The translations under genes and the position numbers were made by a program. A stretch of 64,000 nt of DNA from Bacteroidota bacterium (GTDB lineage Bacteria; Bacteroidota; Bacteroidia; B-17B0; Aurantibacillaceae), in contig JADJDM010000001.1 of assembly GCA_016702705.1 (NCBI GenBank), positions 248,001 through 312,000 on the forward strand, read 5' to 3'. The notes beneath the pieces are model-generated. The model made no database searches. It saw nothing but the letters and a program-made list of their open reading frames with translations, and was not told the origin of the DNA. Numbering within the stretch: the first letter of the stretch is position 1; every line of letters begins with the position of its first letter. Shown here in pieces: positions 1 to 8,400 of this stretch.

Positions 1-8
1 AAAATAAA

Positions 9-1931
9 ATGATTTCAGTAAATAACGTAACAGTAGCCTTTGGTGGCTCTCCTCTTTTCGAAAACATCAGTTTCCTAATTAATCCGAAGGATAGAATTGG
101 TTTAGCGGGTAAAAACGGGGCAGGTAAATCAACCATGCTTAAGCTATTGGCTATGGAGCAAAATCCAACCAGTGGCAGTATAGCAAAACCGAACGAATGT
201 AAGATTGGTTATTTACCTCAAGATATGAAGCATCAAGCTGGAAGAACGGTATTGGAAGAAACAGCTACAGCATTTATCGAAATTCAAATTTTAGAAAAAC
301 GATTAGAAGAAATTAACAAGGAATTAGAAGTAAGAACTGATTACGAAAGTGATGCTTATTCAAAACTAATTACCGACTTAACCGATATTCACGCACGACT
401 TGATATTGTTGGAGCAGGAAATCGCGATCAAGAAATTGAAAAAGTATTACGCGGACTTGGTTTCGAAAGAAAAGAATTAAATCGTCAAACATCCGAATTT
501 AGTGGTGGTTGGAGAATGCGTATTGAGCTTGGAAAGTTACTATTACAAAAGCCAGATGTTTTATTATTAGATGAGCCTACCAATCACTTAGATATTGAGG
601 CGATTCAATGGTTAGAAGAATATTTGGAAACCTATCATGGTTCAGTAATGCTTATTTCCCATGATAAACATTTCCTTGATAGTGTTACTAATCGTACAAT
701 TGAAATAGTAAACAAAAAAATATACGACTACAAATCTAATTACTCTAAATATCTTGTACTGCGTGCCGAGCGTATGGAGTCGCAAGAAAACGCTGCAAAA
801 AATCAGCAAAAAATAATTGATCAAACTCAAGTACTTATTGATAAAAACCGTGCAAAAGCAAGTAAAGCAGCATTTGCTCAATCATTGATTAAAAAACTAG
901 AACGTATGGAGCGCGTTCAAATTGATGATGTTGAAACGGGAGCAATTCGTTTTAAATTTCCTCAACCTGCGCACTCAGGTAAAATAGTTTTAACTGTCGA
1001 AAATGCAGGTAAAGAATACGATGGCAAAAGGATTTTTAGCGATGCTAATTTTATCATAACCAAAGGAGAAAAAATTGGATTGGTAGGTAGAAATGGTGAA
1101 GGTAAATCTACCATGATGAAAATGATAGGCAAGAAAATTTCTTTTGATGGAACAGTGCAACTTGGACACAGTGTATTCCCTGGTTATTTTGAACAAGATC
1201 AAGAAGAAAAATTAGATGTAAACAAAACTGTTTTTGAAACCATTGATGATTTAGCTGTTGGTGATGTTCGTAAACAAATTAGAGGATTGTTAGGTTCATT
1301 TTTGTTTCAAAACGATGACATCGACAAAAAAGTAAAAGTTTTAAGCGGTGGAGAAAGAGGTAGATTAGCCTTGTGTAAACTTTTATTAGAGCCTTACAAT
1401 TTATTAATGTTGGATGAGCCAACTAATCACTTAGATATTCGTTCGAAAGAAGTATTAAAAAATGCTTTGATGGAATACGAAGGAACAATGATTATTGTAT
1501 CTCATGACCGTGATTTTTTGACTGGTATGTGTACAAAGCTTTATGAATTTAGAGAAGGCAAAGTAAAAGAGCATTTGTGCGATATTACTGAGTTTATGGA
1601 GCTTCGTAAATTAGAGCGTATGGACGAATTAAAGTCTTCCATTGCAGTTAAAGAAGAACCAAAAAAAGTAAAAGTTGTTGAGCCTGCTGAAAATGCAGAA
1701 CAAGAAAAACTTCAAAAACAAATCAAAAGCAAAATCACAAAAGCTGAAAACGACATTGAGGCTTTAGAAAAACAAATTGCTGATTGGGATGCTAAATTAT
1801 CCGATACAACTTTTTATACCGAAATGACTAAGGACCCAAATTTCTTTAATAACTACAATGCTGCCAAAGCAAAACTAGATGCTAAGATGAAGGAGTGGGA
1901 AGATTTGTGTGAGGAACTTAAAGCTTCTTAA
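9..1931 (+). CDS. ABC-F family ribosome-associated ATPase
   Basis: A 640-residue soluble protein with two ABC ATPase domains and no membrane segment, the hallmark of ABC-F translation factors (EttA/Uup/YdiF group). Domain 1 has Walker A GKNGAGKST (about residues 34-42), signature SGGWRMR and Walker B LLLDEPTNHLD. Domain 2 has Walker A GRNGEGKST, signature SGGERGR and a second DEPTNHLD. The charged linker at about 240-320 matches the P-site tRNA interaction motif, and a Lys/Glu-rich tail (about 550-640) looks like the Uup-type coiled coil. By family knowledge it acts at the ribosomal E site to relieve stalled elongation; Uup/YdiF-like is likelier than an antibiotic-resistance type. The ATG lies 8 bases inside the window, so its promoter is not visible. 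The gene is followed by an inverted repeat. Confidence 0.93.
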   Translation: MISVNNVTVAFGGSPLFENISFLINPKDRIGLAGKNGAGKSTMLKLLAMEQNPTSGSIAKPNECKIGYLPQDMKHQAGRTVLEETATAFIEIQILEKRLEEINKELEVRTDYESDAYSKLITDLTDIHARLDIVGAGNRDQEIEKVLRGLGFERKELNRQTSEFSGGWRMRIELGKLLLQKPDVLLLDEPTNHLDIEAIQWLEEYLETYHGSVMLISHDKHFLDSVTNRTIEIVNKKIYDYKSNYSKYLVLRAERMESQENAAKNQQKIIDQTQVLIDKNRAKASKAAFAQSLIKKLERMERVQIDDVETGAIRFKFPQPAHSGKIVLTVENAGKEYDGKRIFSDANFIITKGEKIGLVGRNGEGKSTMMKMIGKKISFDGTVQLGHSVFPGYFEQDQEEKLDVNKTVFETIDDLAVGDVRKQIRGLLGSFLFQNDDIDKKVKVLSGGERGRLALCKLLLEPYNLLMLDEPTNHLDIRSKEVLKNALMEYEGTMIIVSHDRDFLTGMCTKLYEFREGKVKEHLCDITEFMELRKLERMDELKSSIAVKEEPKKVKVVEPAENAEQEKLQKQIKSKITKAENDIEALEKQIADWDAKLSDTTFYTEMTKDPNFFNNYNAAKAKLDAKMKEWEDLCEELKAS

Positions 1932-2041
1932 TTACGAATCACTTACGAATATACGAATGGTACTAATTTTTTACGAATGCTTATAACAAACACAAATTCG
2001 TACCATTCGTAGGATTAGTATATTCGTAGAGAATTCGTAAT
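1931..2041. repeat. TTACGAAT-type imperfect inverted repeat
   Basis: The octamer TTACGAAT and its complement recur several times. The arm at 1931-1962 pairs with the arm at 2001-2041 (both carry the word for TACGAATGGTA and its complement) with a short insertion in the right arm. The element begins at the stop codon of the ABC-F gene. It may act as a terminator or be a miniature mobile or REP-like element; no protein is encoded. Confidence 0.6.
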
Positions 2042-2153
2042 CCTAATAGAATAAGTGCAATTTGCTAGGGTTTCATCTTTAATTAATCTTTTCTTAACAA
2101 TATTTTGTTTAAAATCAAGGGTCAAAACCTAGTTTTACAAGTGTTTTAAATAG

Positions 2154-2161
2154 TATATTTG
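2154..2161 (+). promoter_or_regulatory. Bacteroidota-type -7 box TATATTTG
   Basis: TATATTTG matches the Bacteroidota sigma-ABfr -7 consensus TAnnTTTG and sits 10 bases before the ATG of the small protein at 2172. No clear TTG -33 element is seen. The resulting leader would be very short. Confidence 0.5.
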
Positions 2162-2171
2162 CAGTATAGTT

Positions 2172-2450
2172 ATGAAAAATCTAAGCAATCAATTAATACA
2201 ACGTTTTTTCACCAAAAAAGAAATTGGTGGGGAAATTAGCGTTAACGACTTGAGAGACAGAGAGTTTTCGGGCGAAAAACTAAGCGCAGAAGAGAAAACT
2301 GCATTAGCAAACTACGATGCATACCGTATTAGCGTATTAAATGCACAAGAAAACGACGAAGATTTTCATGCTGCTTACCGTCAATTACAAGTTATTGCCA
2401 ATTTAGGCGATTGGAAAGAGTTTTTAAAAGAACAATATTCTAATCTGTAA
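2172..2450 (+). CDS. small conserved hypothetical protein
   Basis: A 92-residue, Glu/Lys/Asp-rich, probably all-helical soluble protein with no signal peptide, membrane segment or recognisable catalytic motif. It reads like a small conserved protein of Bacteroidota, but I cannot assign a function. It has its own promoter-like box 10 bases upstream and precedes the peroxiredoxin gene by 46 bases on the same strand, so the two may be co-transcribed. Reality as a gene rests on its codon use, clean ATG and promoter. Confidence 0.7.
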   Translation: MKNLSNQLIQRFFTKKEIGGEISVNDLRDREFSGEKLSAEEKTALANYDAYRISVLNAQENDEDFHAAYRQLQVIANLGDWKEFLKEQYSNL

Positions 2451-2496
2451 TTTTCGTTTTTCTCAATAAATCCCTTTCTTTACAAAAAACTAAATC

Positions 2497-2961
2497 ATGC
2501 AATTAAATCATGCTGCTCCCGACTTTTCATTATTTAACACTGAAAAGAAAAAAATTACTTTATCTGAACTAAAAGGAAAGAACGTTGTTCTATTATTTTT
2601 CCCTTTAGCCTTTACATCAACTTGTACTGCGGAGCTTTGTTCGATGCGCGATAATTTAGCAACTTACAATGGTTTAAATGCAGAAGTGTTTGGTATTTCT
2701 GTTGATTCATTATTTAGCTTAGGTAAGTTTAAAGAAGAGCAAAAATTAAATTTCGATTTACTTTCTGATTTTAATAAAACAGCTTCTAAAGATTACAAAA
2801 CCATTTACGATACGTTTGTTTGTGAAATGCGTGGTGTAAGTAAACGTTCTGCTTTTGTAATTGATAAAAAAGGGATTCTTAAATACATTGAAGTGCTTGA
2901 AAACGCTGGTGAAATACCAAATTTTGATGCAATCTTACGTGTGTTGAAAGACATAAAGTAA
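2497..2961 (+). CDS. AhpE-like peroxiredoxin (AhpC/TSA family)
   Basis: A 154-residue thioredoxin-fold peroxidase that should reduce hydrogen peroxide or organic hydroperoxides in the cytoplasm. The N-terminal AAPDFSL and the active-site block PLAFTSTCTAELC are diagnostic. The peroxidatic Cys43 lies in the P-x3-T-x2-C motif, and Cys48 five residues later is a candidate resolving cysteine. The arrangement PLAFT..C resembles AhpE/1-Cys types more than classical AhpC. Length is normal for the family. It is followed after only 3 bases by rnhB, so they form one transcript. Confidence 0.88.
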   Translation: MQLNHAAPDFSLFNTEKKKITLSELKGKNVVLLFFPLAFTSTCTAELCSMRDNLATYNGLNAEVFGISVDSLFSLGKFKEEQKLNFDLLSDFNKTASKDYKTIYDTFVCEMRGVSKRSAFVIDKKGILKYIEVLENAGEIPNFDAILRVLKDIK

Positions 2962-2964
2962 ACA

Positions 2965-3567
2965 ATGCCGCTTAAATCATACTTTGATAAAACATTAATT
3001 GAAGCTGGCTGTGATGAAGCAGGCAGAGGCTGTTTGGCCGGACCTGTAGTTGCGGCTTCTGTTATCTTACCTAAAAATTACAAAAATAAATTTCTCGACG
3101 ATTCGAAAAAACTAAATGAAAAACAACGTTATAGTTTGCGAACCGAAATTGAAAAAGAAGCTTTGCACTGGGCTTATGCAATAGTTGACAATCATGAAAT
3201 TGATGAAATAAACATTCTGAACGCATCCTTTTTAGCCATGCACAGAGCCATTGACCAGTTAAAACAAGTTCCCGAATTATTATTGATAGATGGAAATCGT
3301 TTTAATAAATACAAAAAAATAAATCATCAATGCATTATTAAAGGTGATGGAAAATTTTTAAGTATTGCAGCTGCATCCGTTTTAGCAAAAACCTATCGTG
3401 ATGATATAATGTTGGATTTGCACAATAAATTCCCCATGTACAAATGGAATGAAAATAAAGGCTACCCAACAAAAGCACACCGTGCAGCTATAAAGGAACA
3501 CGGACCAACCGATTTTCACAGAATGACCTTTACGCTCTTGCCAGCGCAATTAGAGTTAGACCTATAA
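2965..3567 (+). CDS. rnhB: ribonuclease HII
   Basis: A 200-residue RNase HII that cleaves RNA-DNA hybrids and removes misincorporated ribonucleotides. The N-terminal CDEAGRGCLAGPVVA block supplies the first two acidic catalytic residues (Asp17, Glu18). Asp109 in LLLIDGNR and Asp146 in KTYRDD complete the DEDD set, and the C-terminal GYPTKAHR / HGPTDFHRMTF block is typical. The length fits the family. The ATG is 3 bases after the peroxiredoxin stop, so translation is probably coupled. Confidence 0.95.
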   Translation: MPLKSYFDKTLIEAGCDEAGRGCLAGPVVAASVILPKNYKNKFLDDSKKLNEKQRYSLRTEIEKEALHWAYAIVDNHEIDEINILNASFLAMHRAIDQLKQVPELLLIDGNRFNKYKKINHQCIIKGDGKFLSIAAASVLAKTYRDDIMLDLHNKFPMYKWNENKGYPTKAHRAAIKEHGPTDFHRMTFTLLPAQLELDL

Positions 3568-3623
3568 ACAATTCTCTTTTAAAAACTAATAATAGCTTTT
3601 CTAATAATCACATTGATAAAACT

Positions 3624-3631
3624 TAAATTTG
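3624..3631 (+). promoter_or_regulatory. -7 box TAAATTTG close to the SprT-like start
   Basis: TAAATTTG fits TAnnTTTG but ends only 4 bases before the ATG at 3636. If used, transcription would start near or at the start codon, giving an almost leaderless mRNA. Confidence 0.4.
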
Positions 3632-3635
3632 TTTT

Positions 3636-4274
3636 ATGGAGCAGTTAGAACGCAATCAAGAAATACTTAAAAAGTACATTCCTGAAAAGGCTACACTGCT
3701 TATTGCCCATTGGATAATTGATTTAGATTTTAAATTAAAAATTAAAAAAGAACGCAGCACAAAGCTCGGTGATTACCGCGCACCTTTTAATGGAAGCAAT
3801 CATCAAATTACTATTAATTATAATCTAAATAAATATTCTTTTCTTGTAACGCTAGTTCATGAAATTGCACATTTAACTACTTACAACAAATACAAGCATT
3901 CTGTTCTTCCACACGGACAAGAATGGAAAACAGAGTTTAGAAATTTAATGCAACATTTTTTAGATTCAGAAATTTTTCCTGTTGAGCTTTTATATGCATT
4001 GCGCAAATACCTAGCTAATCCTGCGGCTTCAAGCTGCACCGATAAAAATTTATACCGTGCTTTAAAGTTGTACGATGAGCATTCATCTGGCGGCATCTAT
4101 TTAGAAAAAATTCCTCTCAAAACCGTTTTTGTTTACGAAGGAAGATTATTTGAAAAAGGCGAACGTATTCGCACACGTTACAATTGCAAGGAAATAAAAA
4201 GCGGAAGAATTTATTTATTCAATCCGCTTGCAGAGGTTGAGATATTTGAAGAAGAGAGAAGCGTTTTTAATTAA
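3636..4274 (+). CDS. SprT-like domain zinc metallopeptidase-type protein
   Basis: A 212-residue protein with the SprT/Spartan zinc motif: HEIAH at residues 75-79 and a downstream PHGQEW with His93 as the likely third ligand. The N-terminal half is the SprT-like fold. The C-terminal third (GGIYLEKIPL, GRIYLFNPLAEVEIF) is a small beta-rich tail without zinc-ribbon cysteines. In eukaryotes Spartan cleaves DNA-protein crosslinks; the role of this bacterial group is uncertain, so protease activity is inferred from the motif only. Its stop codon overlaps that of the convergent methyltransferase within TTAA. Confidence 0.8.
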   Translation: MEQLERNQEILKKYIPEKATLLIAHWIIDLDFKLKIKKERSTKLGDYRAPFNGSNHQITINYNLNKYSFLVTLVHEIAHLTTYNKYKHSVLPHGQEWKTEFRNLMQHFLDSEIFPVELLYALRKYLANPAASSCTDKNLYRALKLYDEHSSGGIYLEKIPLKTVFVYEGRLFEKGERIRTRYNCKEIKSGRIYLFNPLAEVEIFEEERSVFN

Positions 4275-5149
4275 GCACCCTTCGTTAACCTACCCCAAAC
4301 ACCAAGCGGCAGTTTCACTCCTGATTTTGCAGGAATGTACAACTCACCAATACTTAATTCTGAATTATGTTTTACTGAATAGGGTTTCAATAAATTTTCT
4401 GCAACCAAGGCAGAAAACCCTAATGAGTAGGCATTTAAAATAAGTAAGTGTTCATCGGTATCAAGCAATTGAAGAACCGAATCCATCATCTCTAAAATAT
4501 TATCTTCTAGTTTCCACTTTTCTCCATTTGGTCCGTGGCCAAATGCAGGTGGGTCTAAAATAATTCCTTGGTATTTATTTCCTCTTCTAATTTCCTTCTT
4601 CGCGAATTTTAAAGCATCATCCACCATCCAACGTATGTTGTCGAGTTTAGAATTTACCATGTTTTCATTTGCCCAGGTTACTACTTGTTTAATAGAATCA
4701 ACATGCGTAACATCAGCTCCTGCGGCACGCGCTGCAATAGATGAACCTCCTGTGTAAGCAAACAAATTTAAAAACTTAGGGTTCTTTTTAGGTTTAAGAA
4801 AAGAATAAATTGCATCCCAGTTAACTGCTTGCTCAGGAAATATACCAACGTGTTTAAATGAAGTTAAACCTAAACGAAATGTTAACTCAGCATCTTTACT
4901 CAATCGGTAATTAATTTTCCATTGATCAGCAACTGATTTTAATTTTTTCCAATCGCCAGACGAGCTTGACCTTGGAACAAATTTTACATGCGCGTGTTTT
5001 TCCCACTCGGCATTGCTCCATTGTTTTTCCCAAACAGCTTGGGGCTCTGGTCGAATCGTAATTAATTTTCCGAAACGTTCTAACTTTTCAAAATCGCCAC
5101 AATCAAGTAGCTCGTAATCACTGAAATTTTTTGGATATAATAATTGCAT
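4271..5149 (-). CDS. class I SAM-dependent methyltransferase (RlmI-like)
   Basis: A 292-residue Rossmann-fold methyltransferase of the RlmI/YwbD-like group, which methylates cytosine C5 of 23S rRNA in characterised members. Motif I is LFAYTGGSS (about 129-137), with the acidic ribose-binding Asp151 in THVDS and motif IV LDPPAFGHG at 198-206. It lacks the N-terminal PUA domain of full-length RlmI, having instead about 110 residues of beta-rich sequence, so the exact substrate is not assured. It starts 5 bases after the stop of the upstream SpoIIE gene and is presumably the last gene of that minus-strand operon. Confidence 0.85.
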   Translation of the reverse strand: MQLLYPKNFSDYELLDCGDFEKLERFGKLITIRPEPQAVWEKQWSNAEWEKHAHVKFVPRSSSSGDWKKLKSVADQWKINYRLSKDAELTFRLGLTSFKHVGIFPEQAVNWDAIYSFLKPKKNPKFLNLFAYTGGSSIAARAAGADVTHVDSIKQVVTWANENMVNSKLDNIRWMVDDALKFAKKEIRRGNKYQGIILDPPAFGHGPNGEKWKLEDNILEMMDSVLQLLDTDEHLLILNAYSLGFSALVAENLLKPYSVKHNSELSIGELYIPAKSGVKLPLGVWGRLTKGA

Positions 5150-5154
5150 AATAC

Positions 5155-8100
5155 TTAAATTCTAACACCAACAATAGTAACATCGTCAACCTGCTCTAAA
5201 CTTCCTTTCCACATTACAAACTCTTCGTTTAATAATGTTTCGTGTTCTTCTATTGGACGATTATTTATTTTCACCAAGAAATCTTGGAAATGCGTGTACT
5301 TATATTTTTTTCCTTTTTCGCCGCCAAATTGGTCAGGGAAACCATCTGTAAAGAGATACAGTAAATCATTCTTTTCTAAATTCAATGTATGATTCGTGTA
5401 TTTTTTACCTGAATCTAAAACGCCAATTGAGAAATGATCAGCTGGATATTCAATCAATTTATTTTCTCTTATTAAGAATAATGAATTATATGCTCCAGCA
5501 AATTCTGCTTTATTTGTTGTTCTATCAATTTTACATAATGCTATATCCATACCATCCCGTAACTGATAGCCATCACTTGAAGTTTTTAAAGCTGTTGATG
5601 CAAGAACACTTAAGTAATCAAGTAACTGGCCTGGCTCATCCGACTTGCACTCTTCAAACGTTTTTTCTAATAAATTGTTAGCTACAATACTTAAAATTGC
5701 TCCAGGCACACCATGCCCTGTGCAATCAACAGCAGCTATGTAAACAGCATTGCCTACTTTTTTCGCCCAAACAAAATCTCCACTTACAATATCCTTAGGT
5801 TTAAACAGTATAGTTGAACTTTCTACAACCTCTTTTATTTCTTTATGTCCTAACAATGAACTTTCTTGAATTCGTTTTGCATAACGAATAGAGTCGGTAA
5901 TATCTTTATTTTTTTCGGCAAGCTCCGCGTTTTTAATTGCTAATTCTAATGTACGCTCGTCAACTTTTTTCTCTAAAGCAGCTTTAGCCTTTTTAAGTTT
6001 TGTTGTACGAATTTTATCAAACACATACACTGCAAAAATTACAAATACAGCAACTAAAATATAAAACATGGCCGTTTGCCAAAAGGGTGGTTTTACAGTA
6101 AACTCATAGCTTGTTGGCTCACTCCAAACACCATCATTATTACATGCTTTAATTTTAAAAGTATATTGCCCCGCTGGTAAATTGGTATAGGTAGCTTCTT
6201 GAACTAAATAGTTAACAGGAACCCAGCCTCTATCAAAACCTTCAAGTGTGTATTCATATTTTACTTTCTCAGGATTAGTTAATGAAACGCCAATAAATTT
6301 AAATGTGATATTATTTTCATCGTATTTAAAAATATTTTCAGCAGGGAAAACCGTGTCTTGCAAATGCACTTTAATTCCCAATATGGTAACAAGAGGCGCT
6401 GTTGTATTGGGAATATCTTGCTTAGGATTAAACTTAACTGCTCCCATAATGGAACCAAACCAAATGTTTCCAACCTTATCTACACAGGCTGAATTGGGAT
6501 TACATTCAACTCCCATAAAACCATCATTGCGTCCGTAAAGAGTAAATTTATTTTTTGCTACATCAAATTTTTCGATTCCATGATTGGTTCCCATCCAAAT
6601 ATTATCCTGGGCATCTGTAACAATCGAAAATGGTGATTCGCAACTTAAGCCTTGTTTATTATTGTAGTTGTAAAAATTCTTTCCATCGTATTTATACAAT
6701 CCACCACCATAACAGCCAAACCAAATATTTCCTTTTGTGTCTTCGTCAATACACAAAATAAAGCGATGCTTTAATCCATTTGATTCATCATATCGTTTAA
6801 AAGTAGTTCCGTCATACATACACAAATTACCACCTAAAGCTCCAATCCAAAGTAATCCCTTTTTATCTTTAAATATTCGATAGATATGATTTCCACCTAA
6901 ACCATCGTTAGTTGTGTAATTTCGAATTGCACCTGTTGCAACAGTGAGTTTAGATGCACCTTCTTTAGTTCCTAACCAGATGTTACCATCTTTATCTTCT
7001 GCAATAGAATAAACCATATCACTTGCCAAACCATTTGCAACACTGTATTGAACAAATTTATTTGAACCTTGTGCCAATTTAAATGCCCCTCCAAATCCAG
7101 TTCCTACCCAAATATTACTTTTCGAATCTTCAAACACTGAAAGCACAGTGCTTGAATTTAAACCTTGCTTCCCATTAAATTCTTGTATTGTACGCGAAGT
7201 AATATGCCCATCTTCATCATACTTAAGTGATAATTTTGCAAGTCCATTATTTGTACCTGCCCAAATGTTTCCTTCTTTATCACAGTAGGTGCTCCAAATA
7301 ATATTATTTGGAATTGAATCCGCTTCATCAAAAACTTGTAAGCGCTCTCCTCTAAACTGATTAAGACCTAAATCTGTTCCAATCCAAACACTATTTTCTC
7401 TATCTTCAAAAACTACATTTACATTAAAATAATTTAGTCCTTGACGAGTGCTATACGTTTTAAATAAAACATTATCTAAACTTTGTGTTTTTGAACGATC
7501 AAGTAAAGAAACACCTCCACCAATTGTTCCAACCCATAATTGATTTCTACTATCTGCTTTAATTGTTTTAATGAAATTTGATTTCAAACCATTTGCTTCA
7601 CTAAAAACATATTGTGATCTAATTGCTGATTCAATATTAGTTAAACTTTTCACTGTTAAGCAAGCCAAACCTTTGTCGGCCGAACCAAGCCACATCTCAT
7701 TGTTTTTTCCCTTATACAAACAGGTAATGTTTGCACTAAATAAACCTTGTTTTGTAGAAACAGAAATATATGAATCGGGTGAAGAAATGGGTTTTGATTT
7801 ATCATAGATAACAAGTCCAGAATCCGTTGCTAACCAAACATTCATTTGATCATCAAACACCATATCGTAAATCGTATTGCTAGTTAGTCCTTCTTTTGAA
7901 GTAATAGAAAACATTTTATTATCCTTTGGGTCGAAAATAAAAACACCTGCGCCCTCTGTTGCAATCCAAAATTTTCCTGTTTCATCTTGATTAATTGCGC
8001 GAATAGATTTGAAGCGAGTATATTCTTCCAAATTTAAATTTTCGAATATTTTTAGTTTTGCATTATAGCGAGTAACGCTGCCTGCCCAATGCCCAAACCA

Positions 8101-8400
8101 AATATTATTTTCTTTATCTTTATATGAAGTAGTAATCCAATCTTCTGCTAAGCCATGGTTCTTAGTGAAGGAAACAAATTTAGAACCGTTGTATTTTGTT
8201 AAACCTGCAATGGTAGAAATCCAAAGATTTCCTTCATCATCTTGCACAATAGATTCTACTTGATTTTGAATTAATCCTTGTTCCATTCCATAAGTAATGA
8301 AACTAGTTGTTTGCGCATGTATGCTACTTTGGAGCAAAAAAAGAAACACAGCTATAATGCTGCAAATCTTATAACATGCAAATTTTTTAAAGCGGTACAT
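5155..8400 (-). CDS. two-component-type propeller sensor with SpoIIE/PP2C phosphatase output
   Basis: A 1081-residue membrane sensor. A signal peptide (about 1-30) is followed by roughly 14 propeller repeats of the form NIWFGT..G to about residue 690, a Y_Y_Y domain (about 700-770), one membrane helix (about 778-800) and a charged coiled coil. The cytoplasmic PP2C domain from about 850 has metal-binding aspartates in VSGDF (Asp875), VDCTGHGVPGA (Asp892), FTDGFPDQ (Asp1019) and VDDVTI (about 1072). Typically such proteins dephosphorylate partner-switch anti-sigma-factor antagonists in response to a periplasmic ligand; ligand and target are unknown here. Its start overlaps the upstream gene by 14 bases, indicating translational coupling. 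It is paralogous in its sensor half to the kinase at 40958-43885. Confidence 0.92.
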   Translation of the reverse strand: MYRFKKFACYKICSIIAVFLFLLQSSIHAQTTSFITYGMEQGLIQNQVESIVQDDEGNLWISTIAGLTKYNGSKFVSFTKNHGLAEDWITTSYKDKENNIWFGHWAGSVTRYNAKLKIFENLNLEEYTRFKSIRAINQDETGKFWIATEGAGVFIFDPKDNKMFSITSKEGLTSNTIYDMVFDDQMNVWLATDSGLVIYDKSKPISSPDSYISVSTKQGLFSANITCLYKGKNNEMWLGSADKGLACLTVKSLTNIESAIRSQYVFSEANGLKSNFIKTIKADSRNQLWVGTIGGGVSLLDRSKTQSLDNVLFKTYSTRQGLNYFNVNVVFEDRENSVWIGTDLGLNQFRGERLQVFDEADSIPNNIIWSTYCDKEGNIWAGTNNGLAKLSLKYDEDGHITSRTIQEFNGKQGLNSSTVLSVFEDSKSNIWVGTGFGGAFKLAQGSNKFVQYSVANGLASDMVYSIAEDKDGNIWLGTKEGASKLTVATGAIRNYTTNDGLGGNHIYRIFKDKKGLLWIGALGGNLCMYDGTTFKRYDESNGLKHRFILCIDEDTKGNIWFGCYGGGLYKYDGKNFYNYNNKQGLSCESPFSIVTDAQDNIWMGTNHGIEKFDVAKNKFTLYGRNDGFMGVECNPNSACVDKVGNIWFGSIMGAVKFNPKQDIPNTTAPLVTILGIKVHLQDTVFPAENIFKYDENNITFKFIGVSLTNPEKVKYEYTLEGFDRGWVPVNYLVQEATYTNLPAGQYTFKIKACNNDGVWSEPTSYEFTVKPPFWQTAMFYILVAVFVIFAVYVFDKIRTTKLKKAKAALEKKVDERTLELAIKNAELAEKNKDITDSIRYAKRIQESSLLGHKEIKEVVESSTILFKPKDIVSGDFVWAKKVGNAVYIAAVDCTGHGVPGAILSIVANNLLEKTFEECKSDEPGQLLDYLSVLASTALKTSSDGYQLRDGMDIALCKIDRTTNKAEFAGAYNSLFLIRENKLIEYPADHFSIGVLDSGKKYTNHTLNLEKNDLLYLFTDGFPDQFGGEKGKKYKYTHFQDFLVKINNRPIEEHETLLNEEFVMWKGSLEQVDDVTIVGVRI

